Assembly (NCBI GenBank): GCA_016125495.1
Contig: WGLQ01000009.1
Coordinates: 62,001-126,000, forward strand
Origin: Hyphomicrobiales bacterium
GTDB taxonomy: Bacteria; Pseudomonadota; Alphaproteobacteria; Rhizobiales; RI-29
Direction of reading: 5' to 3'
Length of the DNA stretch: 64,000 nt
Below are positions 17,189 through 25,841 of this stretch, piece after piece. The translations under genes were made by a program, and so were the position numbers. The notes under the pieces are model-generated. The model did not search any database and was not told the DNA's origin. It worked only from the letters and a program-made list of their open reading frames with translations. The stretch's first letter is position 1. The number at the start of each line of letters is the position of its first letter.

Positions 17189-18814
17189 TCAGGCGTCGAG
17201 CCAGGCGTACTCCGGCCACTCCATACCGCCGAACGGGGCCAGAGGAACCTTGGGGAATCCCTTGAGCCGCTTCGACTTTCCATCGATGTAGGCCGAATGG
17301 CTCGGAATGAGCGAACCGGCCCCGTCGGAGACGATCTTCTGCATCTCGCAATGCATCTCTTTACGCTTGCCGGCGTCGAGTTCGGCACGCGACATCGCCA
17401 GGAGGGCATCGAGCCGATCGCTCTTGAAACGTGTTTCGTTCCACGGAGCGTCCGATTTGTAGGCGATGGTCATCATGATGTTGGCGCTCGGCCGCATGTT
17501 CCAGCTGCCGACGTGCAATGGCGACTTGAGCCATATCTTGCTCCAGTAGCCATCGTTCGGCACGCGGTTGACCTTGAGGTCGAGCCCCGCCTTGGCCGCC
17601 TCGCTCTGCAGGAGGAGCGCAACATCCATGATCCCGACGGCGACATCGGCGACATCGATGCTCGCCTGCGTGATGCCGGACTTCTTGAGGTGGAACTTGG
17701 CCTTGTCGAGGTCGTAGGGCCGTATCACCTGGTCGCCGCAGTAGTCGGCACCATAGGCGGCACCCACTGCATGGTCGTTGCCGATCGAGCCGCGGCCCTT
17801 CTGGATGGCCTCGAGGACGCGGTCCCGGCGCTGCAGATATTTCATTCCCATGACGAAGTCGGGATTGTTGCCCGGCTCCATGTCGAGGCGGATATTGTAG
17901 GTGTTGCAGGCCCCCGACGGCACGATGAACATCTCGGCCCCGTCCGAGGCCTCGACTTGCCCGATCGCCTTGGGGTCGATCGTGCCGGCCATGTCGACGT
18001 CCCCCGTCAGCAGTGCATTTACGCGGGCGGCGGCGTCCGTGATGCCGAACACCTCGATGCGATCGAGATAAGGTCCTCCTTCCGTTCCCCAGTAGCCGTC
18101 GAAGCGCGAGTGGATCGAGCGCACGCCGGGCGAGAAATCATCGACCTTGTAGGGACCTGTGCCGATCGGCTTGGAGAAATCGCTGGTGCCGTCCTTGACG
18201 ATCCTGAAATGGAAGGTCGCAAGGACGACCGGCAATTCGGAGTTCGGCGCGCTCAGCACCGCGCGAACGGTCCGCGCGTCGACCTTCACCCACTCCTTGA
18301 CGCCGGAAACGAGCACTTTGGCCTTCGATTTGGTCTCCGCACCGAGGTGCCGCGTCATCGAATAGATGACATCCTCGGCGGTGAGCTTGGAGCCATCGTG
18401 CCAGGTGACGCCGTCGCGCAGGCGGAACGTCCATTCCGTGGCATCGGCGTTCGACGTGAACTCCTCGGCCAGCTCCGGACGCACGGTCAGATCCTCGTTG
18501 AAGCGGCAGAGATTGTTGTAGGTGAGGCGTCCACGACCGTAGTCGATCGTGTTGGTGTTGAGGATCGGGTCGAAGGTGTCGGATGGGCCATGCTGGGACC
18601 AGGCGAAGCGGATCGACCCACCCTTCTTCGGTGTCCCGGCGACCGCCTCGCGCGCCAGCGTTATCATCCCGCCGGCAAATCCGAGGCTCGCGCCGGCCGC
18701 CGTCAGCATGCCGAGCAGCTCACGCCGCGTCGCGCCACGGCGGATGGCCTCCTCGATCCTCGACTGGTCGTGCCGGCTCACCAGCCTCTTGAACTCCTCG
18801 TCACGGTCGAACAT
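17189..18814 (-). CDS. ABC transporter substrate-binding protein, family 5, without local permeases
   Basis: A 541-residue binding protein. A Tat motif lies at residues 29-33 (TRREL) with a hydrophobic segment to about 55 and likely cleavage near VAG. The N-terminal extension of about 25 residues before the motif is long. Family-5 landmarks include FRLRDGVTWHDGSKLTAEDV and IGTGPYKVDDFSPG. It is paralogous to the protein at 198-1805. No ATPase or permease accompanies it, so it may share the importer to the left of the window or use one elsewhere. It sits 182 bases downstream of the peptidase-like gene in the oxidase cluster, suggesting it captures the peptide- or opine-like substrate of that cluster. 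Confidence 0.87.
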   Translation of the reverse strand: MFDRDEEFKRLVSRHDQSRIEEAIRRGATRRELLGMLTAAGASLGFAGGMITLAREAVAGTPKKGGSIRFAWSQHGPSDTFDPILNTNTIDYGRGRLTYNNLCRFNEDLTVRPELAEEFTSNADATEWTFRLRDGVTWHDGSKLTAEDVIYSMTRHLGAETKSKAKVLVSGVKEWVKVDARTVRAVLSAPNSELPVVLATFHFRIVKDGTSDFSKPIGTGPYKVDDFSPGVRSIHSRFDGYWGTEGGPYLDRIEVFGITDAAARVNALLTGDVDMAGTIDPKAIGQVEASDGAEMFIVPSGACNTYNIRLDMEPGNNPDFVMGMKYLQRRDRVLEAIQKGRGSIGNDHAVGAAYGADYCGDQVIRPYDLDKAKFHLKKSGITQASIDVADVAVGIMDVALLLQSEAAKAGLDLKVNRVPNDGYWSKIWLKSPLHVGSWNMRPSANIMMTIAYKSDAPWNETRFKSDRLDALLAMSRAELDAGKRKEMHCEMQKIVSDGAGSLIPSHSAYIDGKSKRLKGFPKVPLAPFGGMEWPEYAWLDA

Positions 18815-18996
18815 CTGTCTTTCCTCTCCTTATGCGGGATCGGGGATGTCCCCTTTCCGTTCCGCCCCGAATCGCGAGGCGTCCATCTCGGTCCTTCTCG
18901 GCGCCATCGGGACAGGGGTCCTCGGCTGCGCCGTCGCTCTTTCCAGCGGGAACCTGTTCAAATGACTTGCAACCACTCCAACTGATCGAATTGCCC

Positions 18997-20037
18997 TCAG
19001 CCGCAGAACCGGCGGAAGGCCGCCAGCCAGTTGCCTCCCATGATCGCGGCGACCTGCTCGCGGTCATACCCACGGGCCAAAAGCCCCTCGGTGAGATTGG
19101 CGAGCTTGGCCACCGTTTCGACCCCGACCGGGTAGGACTGGCGGCCGAACGACGACAGCGGGCCGAAGATATCCGGGCGCAGGGTGCGCCAGCGCACGAC
19201 ACTCGGCGGCGCGATCACATTCGTCTGCTCCTGGTATTTCTCCACGTAGTCCATGCCGATCCCGACCCGTCCAATTCCGGCGACACGAACCAGATGATCG
19301 ACATGATCGAGGAGATCGGCGAGCGTCGGGGTGCCGTCGGAAAGCGATTGCGGCAGCCCGCACACCCCGATCACCCCGCCCTTGGCGGCCATCGCCGCAA
19401 CTGTCGCATCCTCGGTGTTGCGCCCGTTGGGACGAAAGTCCGAGGCATTGGAATGCGTGCAGACAGGCGCGCGCGCGCGTTCCGTCGTCTCGGCGCGGGT
19501 GCGATGGCCGCAGTGCGAAAGGTCGATCATCAGCGGCAAACCGTCGGCGAGCGCCACGAGATCCTCTCCGAGGTAGGTGAGCCCCGCGTCTCGCTTTTCT
19601 CCGCAACCGTCACCGAAGGCATTCGCGGTCGTATAGGCGAGGCCGAAAATCCGCAGCCCCATCCGCACCATGAACTCGAGCCGCCAGAGCTGGTCGTCGA
19701 GCATTGTCGCACCCTGAGTGCCGATGACGACACCGAGCCGTCCCTCGGACTGGGCACGCAGCATGTCGTCCGCCGTGAGGCATAGGCGAAGATACGGACT
19801 CTTTTCGATGCGCGTGAGATTGGTCTCGAAGTTCCGCAGCACCGTATTCCAGTCCTCTTCGAGAGCGAACGTCACGTTGGTGGCGTTGACCCCGCCCGAG
19901 AGCACACGCTCGGCATACTTGTCCTCGAGGACATAGCCGATCGACAGCGCATCGAAGACGAAAATCCCGTCATGGAGCCTTTTCGTTTCTTCACTGGCCT
20001 CGATCGCCGACGGGCGAACTGCGGTCGTCTGCGCCAT
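18997..20037 (-). CDS. Peptidase M19 (membrane dipeptidase) homologue with altered metal ligands
   Basis: A 346-residue TIM-barrel amidohydrolase-type protein of the renal dipeptidase family. The second half keeps the family's zinc histidines (IDLSHCGHRT and CTHSNASDF) and the C-terminal IMGGNWLAAF. The first half lacks two expected ligand sites: the N-terminal D-G-H-N-D-type motif is FVFDALSIG, and the bridging Glu of an I-E-G-type strand is replaced in IGTQGATML. Such homologues may bind one metal or have a different activity. A GAGGAAG ribosome-binding site supports the start MAQTTAV over an ATG five codons earlier. It is 18 bases downstream of the FAD oxidase subunit, so it belongs to the same operon. 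Confidence 0.83.
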   Translation of the reverse strand: MAQTTAVRPSAIEASEETKRLHDGIFVFDALSIGYVLEDKYAERVLSGGVNATNVTFALEEDWNTVLRNFETNLTRIEKSPYLRLCLTADDMLRAQSEGRLGVVIGTQGATMLDDQLWRLEFMVRMGLRIFGLAYTTANAFGDGCGEKRDAGLTYLGEDLVALADGLPLMIDLSHCGHRTRAETTERARAPVCTHSNASDFRPNGRNTEDATVAAMAAKGGVIGVCGLPQSLSDGTPTLADLLDHVDHLVRVAGIGRVGIGMDYVEKYQEQTNVIAPPSVVRWRTLRPDIFGPLSSFGRQSYPVGVETVAKLANLTEGLLARGYDREQVAAIMGGNWLAAFRRFCG

Positions 20038-20055
20038 GTTGCTTCCTCGCATGGA

Positions 20056-21210
20056 TCAACTGTCACTGTCCTGCAGGCCGCCATTCGGCGCGAACCTGCT
20101 GATGGAGAAGGGTTCGATCGGCGTCGTCGTCTCGCCGCGGTCGATCAGCTCGGCCATGACGTCACCAACCCCGGGGCCGAGCTGGAAGCCATGACCGCAG
20201 AAGCCGAACGCGTAGTAGAGCCCCGAAACCCGCGCGCTCGGCCCCATGATCGGAATGTCGTCCGGAAGATATCCCTCGATCCCGCTCCAGGTGCGGATGA
20301 TGTGCGCGTTCGCCAGAGCCGGAACGATGCGTCGGATCTGCCGCACCTGGCTCTCGAGCCGTTCGGGAAGCGCATAGGCACGCCGCGTCCCGGGATCGGC
20401 AGGGCCGCGATCGCCACCGCCGAAGACGATGCTGCCGCGCTTGACCTGGCGCAGATAGAGGCCTTCCTCCGTCACCTTGGTGCAAACCCCGATGACGGGC
20501 TCGATGCGGTAGGGCAGCGGCTCGGTCACCGCCATCTGCGGTCCCCGGGCGACGAGGTCGACGGGCTCGCCGAAGCGCGCCGAGAGCCGCCCGGCCCACG
20601 CCCCCGCCGAGATCATCGCGACAGGAGCGCGAAAAATCCTCCCGTCCGTGGCGACGGCCTCGAAATCCTCTCCGACCTTCTGGATCTCGGCGACCTCGGT
20701 CGCCTCCAGGACATGGGCGCCGGCGCGCACGGCCGCGCGTGCGAATGCCGGGGCTGCGAGACGCGGATTTGCGTGTCCGTCATGAGGCGAGTAGGAGCCG
20801 GCGATCGCCTCGGAGGTCAGGAAGGGAAAGCGGCTGCGCAGCGCATTCGCGCTCATCAGCTCGAGATCGAGACCGTAGGGCCGCGCATCCTCGGCGTACT
20901 GCTCGAGAACACCGAGGCTTTCCCGATTGTAGCAAATGCGGATATGTCCGCTCGCCAGGAACTCGGCGTCCTCCCCGATGAGCGAGGGCAGACGGCCCCA
21001 GATTTCGCGCGAGCGGTTGGCGAGCGGGAGCTGGGGAAGGAAGCGCCCTTGCCGGCGCACGTTGCCGAAATTCACTCCACTCGCCTGCTGGCCGATCATC
21101 CCCTGCTCGAGCAGCAGAACGGAGCGACCGCGGCGCGCGAGGAAGAACGCGGTCGCGGCCCCCATCAGCCCGCCGCCGACGATCATGACGTCCGCTGCGA
21201 GCGGCTTCAT
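20056..21210 (-). CDS. FAD-dependent oxidase catalytic subunit, opine-oxidase-like (OoxB/HcnC type)
   Basis: A 384-residue DAO-family flavoprotein, probably the catalytic beta subunit of a membrane-linked three-part dehydrogenase. The N-terminus has DVMIVGGGLMGAATAFFLAR; the C-terminus has SGIEGYLPDDIPIMGPS and AFGFCGHGFQLGPGVGDVMA. The ATG overlaps the stop of the preceding gene (ATGA), so it is translationally coupled to the NAD/FAD subunit. Together with the 2Fe-2S protein and the A subunit this matches the arrangement of octopine/nopaline oxidase, hydrogen cyanide synthase and hydroxyproline dehydrogenase. The substrate should be a secondary amine such as an N-alkyl amino acid. Confidence 0.88.
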   Translation of the reverse strand: MKPLAADVMIVGGGLMGAATAFFLARRGRSVLLLEQGMIGQQASGVNFGNVRRQGRFLPQLPLANRSREIWGRLPSLIGEDAEFLASGHIRICYNRESLGVLEQYAEDARPYGLDLELMSANALRSRFPFLTSEAIAGSYSPHDGHANPRLAAPAFARAAVRAGAHVLEATEVAEIQKVGEDFEAVATDGRIFRAPVAMISAGAWAGRLSARFGEPVDLVARGPQMAVTEPLPYRIEPVIGVCTKVTEEGLYLRQVKRGSIVFGGGDRGPADPGTRRAYALPERLESQVRQIRRIVPALANAHIIRTWSGIEGYLPDDIPIMGPSARVSGLYYAFGFCGHGFQLGPGVGDVMAELIDRGETTTPIEPFSISRFAPNGGLQDSDS

Positions 21211-22589
21211 GACGCCCCCTCCTCGGTCCGACCGATGGCGAGCGCGAGCGGTTTCACCGGCGCCTGGGCCCGCAGCCGCCCGACCTGCTCGATTCCGATG
21301 CCCGCGCTCGCCGCGATGACCTCCGCGGCGGCATGACCGCAATAGCGGCCCTGACAGCGGCCCATCCCGACGCGGCTGAAGGCCTTGGCCCGGTTGACCT
21401 CGGAGCCACCCTTGACCGAGACGGCCTCGCGCAGTTCGCCGACCGTCACGCTCTCGCAGCGGCAGAGCACCGTGTCGTCGGACAGCTCTCTCGCGAGATG
21501 CGCCGGCCAGGGAAAGGCGGTTGCAAGGCCGTCGCGGAAACGGACATGGCGGGTAAGCGCACGGCGCAGCCGCGCCATCTCCCCTTGTGGCACGGCCCGC
21601 CCGCAGTCCGCGAGCACGGCGAGCCCGGCGAGACGACCCGACAGTTCGGCTCCGTCCGCACCGACGAGGCGCGCACCATCGCCGGCCAGATAGACCCCAG
21701 GGACGCTGCTCCGCCCATCGCCATCCAGCACCGGCATGAACTGTCGGGTGGTGGCATCGAAGCGCAGTTCGCAGCGCGCAAGGTCGGCCAGCTCGAGCGA
21801 GGGGCGCAGATGATACCCCATCGCGACGGCATCGCACGCGACAGTACGCTCGCGCCCGTAGTCGCAAGCGTAGCGCACGCCCGAAACGCCATCCGCGTCG
21901 CTTCCCTCGATTTCGAGGGGCGTGATGCCGGCACGCAGCTCAACTCCTGCGGCCCGCAGGTCGCGCACGAGCGAGCGTCCACGGGCCAGCACATCCGGCC
22001 GCGCGAGGAGACGGGGCAGGCCGCGCAAGCGGTCCGTCGTCGCAGCGCTGTCGAGCACGGCGGCCACCTCGGCGCCCGCCTTCATGTACTGCCAGGCGAC
22101 CAGATAGAGCAGCGGCCCCGTTCCCATGAAGACGAGCCGGCGGCCGATCGAAACCGCTTGCGATTTCAATGCGATCTGCGCACCGCCAAGGGTGAAGACG
22201 CCGGCCCGTTCCCAGCCATCGACCGGCATCAACCGATCCGTGGCTCCAGCGGCGATGATGAGACGATCGAACGCCAGGACGCTCGAACGATCGCCCGAGG
22301 CGAGATGGACACGATTGTCCCAAAGCCCCCAAGCGACCGTGTCGGGCCGGTAGTCGACTCGCCCCGCTATCGCCTCGAATGCCGCGTGCAGTCCTGCGGC
22401 CTTGGCGGCATCGGCGCCGTAGACGTCGACCGGATCGCGCGAAAAGCCCGTTGGTTGGCGGCGATAGATCTGTCCCCCGTCCCGCCCTTCGTCGATCACG
22501 GTCGGGATCAGCCCGCCTGCCAGCAACGTCTCGGCGGCCCGCACTCCCGCCGGGCCAGTACCGACGATGACTACGCGAGGGTCGGCCAT
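21207..22589 (-). CDS. NAD/FAD oxidoreductase subunit with BFD-like 2Fe-2S domain (OoxA/HcnB type)
   Basis: A 460-residue pyridine-nucleotide-disulfide-family protein. Residues 5-15 hold the FAD fold (VVIVGTGPAG) and about 250-300 a second domain. The C-terminal bacterioferritin-ferredoxin-like domain has four cysteines, C376-x-C378 and C412-x4-C417 (LCRCE and GRCQGRYCG). The alpha subunit of opine oxidases and the HcnB subunit share this design and pass electrons from the oxidase toward the respiratory chain. The start overlaps the 2Fe-2S gene by 19 bases. Confidence 0.88.
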   Translation of the reverse strand: MADPRVVIVGTGPAGVRAAETLLAGGLIPTVIDEGRDGGQIYRRQPTGFSRDPVDVYGADAAKAAGLHAAFEAIAGRVDYRPDTVAWGLWDNRVHLASGDRSSVLAFDRLIIAAGATDRLMPVDGWERAGVFTLGGAQIALKSQAVSIGRRLVFMGTGPLLYLVAWQYMKAGAEVAAVLDSAATTDRLRGLPRLLARPDVLARGRSLVRDLRAAGVELRAGITPLEIEGSDADGVSGVRYACDYGRERTVACDAVAMGYHLRPSLELADLARCELRFDATTRQFMPVLDGDGRSSVPGVYLAGDGARLVGADGAELSGRLAGLAVLADCGRAVPQGEMARLRRALTRHVRFRDGLATAFPWPAHLARELSDDTVLCRCESVTVGELREAVSVKGGSEVNRAKAFSRVGMGRCQGRYCGHAAAEVIAASAGIGIEQVGRLRAQAPVKPLALAIGRTEEGAS

Positions 22590-22891
22590 CGGTCCTCCGG
22601 AGCTTCGGTCAAAACCTCGATCCCCGCGGCCACCGGCGTCGTGCAGGCCCGCAGCCGCTCGCCCTGACGCGTCCACACCCAGCAATCCTGGCACGCGCCC
22701 ATCAGGCAGAAGCCAGCCCGCCGCACGCCCGGCGCTCCGGTCGCACGCACCGAACTGGCGTTCATCAACACGGCAACGAGGAGTGTATCGCCAGCCAGGG
22801 CACTGGCCGGTCGACCGTCGATGGTGAATGCGACGGTCGCACGATCGGTTTCAGCAAGTCGCACGAAGCGACCAGAGCCCGGGCCCGACAT
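22571..22891 (-). CDS. Small 2Fe-2S ferredoxin-like subunit (HcnA type)
   Basis: A 106-residue protein of the Fer2_4 family. The cysteines are C62-x4-C67-x2-C70 (FCLMGACQDC) and C83, the plant-type ferredoxin pattern. It would be the gamma subunit of the three-part oxidase encoded by this and the next two genes. It is the first gene of the leftward operon. A perfect GntR-type palindrome lies 66 bases upstream of its start. Confidence 0.88.
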   Translation of the reverse strand: MSGPGSGRFVRLAETDRATVAFTIDGRPASALAGDTLLVAVLMNASSVRATGAPGVRRAGFCLMGACQDCWVWTRQGERLRACTTPVAAGIEVLTEAPEDRWPTLA

Positions 22892-22956
22892 GGCACCTGC
22901 CTCCTTGTGACGGCTCTATCGGTTCCATGGGAGCGCCCGAGGCGCCAATGTTTTCT

Positions 22957-22973
22957 GTTTGGTCAGACCAAAC
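22957..22973. promoter_or_regulatory. Probable GntR/FCD operator
   Basis: A perfect 8-1-8 palindrome, GTTTGGTC-A-GACCAAAC, in the 236-base divergent region between the oxidase operon and the aldehyde dehydrogenase. TGGTC-N-GACCA is the known core recognised by FadR-group GntR proteins, and an FCD-type GntR gene follows the aldehyde dehydrogenase. The site can control both directions. Confidence 0.78.
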
Positions 22974-23127
22974 TTATGGTTATGCCACGGCAAACCAGCC
23001 GCCGGCCGGCGGCTGGCCGCCACCCGGGGCGGCATCGGCACTTGCGGGCCGAGGCGGTGCGCGGGTATCGACGAGGGGGCAGTGGTATCGCCAAAGGGCG
23101 ATCCGTCGGGCATTGCGGAGGAAAACA

Positions 23128-24600
23128 ATGATGGATTTCGATCCCGATGCGCTGGACATTCCGGCCGGGCACTACATCGACGCCGCGCGCGTTGCCGCGC
23201 CGGACGCACTCGATGTGCGGCGCCCGAGCGACGGGCGAGCCTACGGCAGACTTGCGCTCGCCGACGAGGCAATGGTGGCAAGGGCCGCCGAAAGCGCCCG
23301 CCGCGCCTTTCGCCGCGGCACATGGTCGAGGATCGCCCCGCGCGAGCGCGGCCGCGTCATGCGTCGCTGGGCCGACCTGATCGAGCGCGACGCGATCGCG
23401 GTCGCACGCCTCGAGGCCGTCGGCTCGACCCGCCTGATCAGGGAGGTCATCGGCTGGGACGTACCGCACGTCGCCGATATCATCCGCTTCTATGGGGAAC
23501 TGGTCGACAAGCATGGCGGAGAGGTGAAAGCGACCGCTTCGCGGCACCTCGGCATGACCGTCGCCGAGCCTTACGGTGTCGTCGCGGCGATCGCACCCTG
23601 GAATTACCCTCTTGTCATTGCCGCCTGGAAGGTGGCCCCGGCGATCGCGGCTGGAAACGCCGTGATCCTGAAGCCGTCGGAGATGACGCCCTACACGGCG
23701 ATCCGGCTCGCGGAACTGGCGGCGGAGGCAGGACTTCCGCAGGGCATCTTCAATGTCGTTCAGGGAGACGGGCCGACCACGGGCGAGGCACTCGTGCGCC
23801 ATTGCGACGTCGGCAAGGTGACGTTCACTGGCTCCACGGCAGCCGGCGCCCGGATCATGGCCCTTGCCGCCGGACATGGACTGAAACCCGTGACGCTCGA
23901 GCTCGGCGGAAAATCACCACAGCTCGTTCTCGCCGACGCCGATCTCGCCCTCGCCTCGCGGTCCATCGCCCGCTCCATCCTCTCCAACGCCGGTCAGGTC
24001 TGCGTTGCCGGATCGCGCCTCGTCGCCGATCGCAGCATCGCTGATGATCTCATCGAACGGCTCGTTGCAGCCATGAGCCAGATCGCACCCGGACCGACAT
24101 GGCACGGTGCGACGAATTATTCACCCATCGTTTCGCGCCGGCAACTGGATCGCATCGACCGCCTGGTGAGGGAATCGATCGACAGCGGAGCCGAGGCCGT
24201 CATCGGTGGACGCACTCTTGCGGGACATGGCGACGGCTGCTTCTTTTCCCCGACGATCCTGACGGGTGTGAAGGCGGAAAGCGTTGCGGTACGCGAGGAG
24301 GTGTTCGGACCGGTGCTCACGGTCGAGACATTCGAGAGCCTCGAGGAAGGCGTCGCGCTCGCGGCTCATCCGGACTACGGGCTCGCGGCCGGCGTCTACA
24401 CGCGCGACATATCGAAGGCGCTCGGCGCGATGCGCGATATCGAAGCGGGAACTGTCTGGATCAACCGGTACGGACGCAGCGACGATCTCGCCATACCGAC
24501 CGGCGGCTTCAAGCGCAGCGGTTTCGGCAAGGACCTCGGGCGGGAAGCCTTCGAGGCGAACCTCCGGTTCAAGAGCGTCCTGATCGATATCGCACCCTGA
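23128..24600 (+). CDS. NAD(P)-dependent aldehyde dehydrogenase (betaine-aldehyde-like)
   Basis: A 490-residue aldehyde dehydrogenase that would oxidise the aldehyde released by the neighbouring amine or opine oxidase. All catalytic parts are present: Asn159 in PWNYP, the FTGSTAAG nucleotide loop at 233-240, Glu258 in LELGGK and Cys292 in GQVCVAG. The start is set by a GGAGG ribosome-binding site six bases before the ATG at 23128; open frame upstream of this is not homologous. It shares the GntR-type operator region with the oxidase operon and is convergent with the GntR gene. Confidence 0.94.
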   Translation: MMDFDPDALDIPAGHYIDAARVAAPDALDVRRPSDGRAYGRLALADEAMVARAAESARRAFRRGTWSRIAPRERGRVMRRWADLIERDAIAVARLEAVGSTRLIREVIGWDVPHVADIIRFYGELVDKHGGEVKATASRHLGMTVAEPYGVVAAIAPWNYPLVIAAWKVAPAIAAGNAVILKPSEMTPYTAIRLAELAAEAGLPQGIFNVVQGDGPTTGEALVRHCDVGKVTFTGSTAAGARIMALAAGHGLKPVTLELGGKSPQLVLADADLALASRSIARSILSNAGQVCVAGSRLVADRSIADDLIERLVAAMSQIAPGPTWHGATNYSPIVSRRQLDRIDRLVRESIDSGAEAVIGGRTLAGHGDGCFFSPTILTGVKAESVAVREEVFGPVLTVETFESLEEGVALAAHPDYGLAAGVYTRDISKALGAMRDIEAGTVWINRYGRSDDLAIPTGGFKRSGFGKDLGREAFEANLRFKSVLIDIAP

Positions 24601-24678
24601 TCGGGCGGCGGCGCCCGGTACTGCCTTGCCCGTTACCTCGCCCACCATGCGAAGCCGGGTGGCGGACGTGGTGCAAGC

Positions 24679-25407
24679 CTAGCGCCGGTTCTTGGCCTCG
24701 AGCGCGAGAAGCACGTCGGCCGTCGAGCCCGCGAGCAGGTCGACATGTTCGCGCATTACGCGGTGGGCATCCTCCTCGGCACCCGATGCGATCGCCTCGA
24801 CGATCCGCCAATGCTCCTCGGCCGAGCGCACCATGCGCCGGGGCTGAAAACTGATGTGGCGCCGGTAGACGTTGATCCGGTTGCGCAATTTCACCGCTTC
24901 TCCCTGCAGGTAGGAATTGCGGGCACCGGCGTAAATGACATCGTGAAAAAGATTGTTGGCAGTGAAGAACCCCTCGTGATCGCTGCTGCGCGCCAGCTCT
25001 TCGCACTGGCGGTTGTATCGCCGCATCTCCTCGATCTCGGCCTCCGTCACGCGCCGCGCACAGAGCCGGCAGCAGAGGCCCTCCAGCTCCGCCATGACCG
25101 TGAACATCTCGACGATTTCCGTCGTCGTCAGGCTCCGGACGGTCGCCCCGTGGTTGCGCCGGATTTCGACCAGCCCGCTCGAAGCAAGGTGCCTGAGAGC
25201 CTCGCGGACGGGCGTGCGCGATACCGAAAAGCGCCGCGCCAGCGCCTGCTCGTCGAGCCGGTCGCCGGGCTTGAGGACATTGCCGAGGATATCGTCCTCG
25301 AGCGCCTGCACGAGACTTCCCGCGGCGTTTCCCGCCACCCTCGCGGCATTGGCGGGCCGTTCGCTCTCCGGCCCGCGCACGGCCTTCTTCCTCGTTGGCG
25401 TGCTCAT
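24679..25407 (-). CDS. GntR-family regulator with FCD effector domain
   Basis: A 242-residue regulator. The N-terminal winged helix spans about 30-95 (KPGDRLDEQALARRFSVSRT then PVREALRHLASSGLV). An all-helical FCD ligand domain covers about 105-235, with FHDVIYAGARNSYL and a histidine-bearing REHVDLLAG helix that usually binds a metal or ligand. Its best candidate target is the palindrome at 22957-22973 beyond the convergent aldehyde dehydrogenase gene. It is last in a run with the cupin gene 57 bases upstream. Confidence 0.92.
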   Translation of the reverse strand: MSTPTRKKAVRGPESERPANAARVAGNAAGSLVQALEDDILGNVLKPGDRLDEQALARRFSVSRTPVREALRHLASSGLVEIRRNHGATVRSLTTTEIVEMFTVMAELEGLCCRLCARRVTEAEIEEMRRYNRQCEELARSSDHEGFFTANNLFHDVIYAGARNSYLQGEAVKLRNRINVYRRHISFQPRRMVRSAEEHWRIVEAIASGAEEDAHRVMREHVDLLAGSTADVLLALEAKNRR

Positions 25408-25464
25408 TCACCCTCCTCGGCGGTCTCGGCCACGGCCTGCCGGCACCGGCCGCGCATCCGGCGG

Positions 25465-25818
25465 TCACACCGGCCTGACGCCACTCGAATGGTCGACGGT
25501 GATGACCAGGCAGGTGCTCTCCCGGTCGCTCTCGTTGAGTGTGTAGTGCGGATCGCCCGGCGCGAAAAGCACCGCCTCGCCACGCCTCAATGTGAAGCGC
25601 TCCGCACCCGTGTCGAAGGTCAACTCACCGTCGGCCACGTAGAAGACCTGCGACCAGTGATCATGATGGTGCAGTTCGCCCCCGCCACCCGGCGGCGCCT
25701 TGGAGACCTGCACGGAGAACTGGCTCCCCGCGAGCGGCACGATGTCGAGCACGTTGAGCCCGCCGAAGTGATTGGGTGGCGTGATGCCGGTCTTGTGGCC
25801 GTCCTTCCAGATTTTCAT
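25465..25818 (-). CDS. Small cupin-domain protein
   Basis: A single-cupin protein of 117 residues. The metal-binding cluster LHHHDHWSQ (His50, 51, 52, 54) and the second motif GDPHYTLNE with His91 are visible. The position normally held by Glu in the first cupin motif appears to be Gln57. Small cupins of this kind act as isomerases, dioxygenases or sugar/acid-binding proteins; the function here is unknown. It lies between a ThDP enzyme and a GntR regulator, preceded by a dyad shared with the ThDP gene. Confidence 0.8.
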   Translation of the reverse strand: MKIWKDGHKTGITPPNHFGGLNVLDIVPLAGSQFSVQVSKAPPGGGGELHHHDHWSQVFYVADGELTFDTGAERFTLRRGEAVLFAPGDPHYTLNESDRESTCLVITVDHSSGVRPV

Positions 25819-25841
25819 GTTCTTTCCCTTTCCGCCCGGCG

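Noticed and set aside
17168-18985. A 605-codon plus-strand frame opposite the second binding-protein gene
   Set aside because: It is the third-position shadow of a real gene; the minus strand encodes a complete family-5 protein with Tat leader.
20056-22891. Hydrogen cyanide synthase (hcnABC)
   Set aside because: The gene set and order resemble hcnABC, but opine and hydroxyproline oxidases share it. The neighbouring aldehyde dehydrogenase, peptidase-like and binding-protein genes fit catabolism better. I cannot exclude it from sequence alone.
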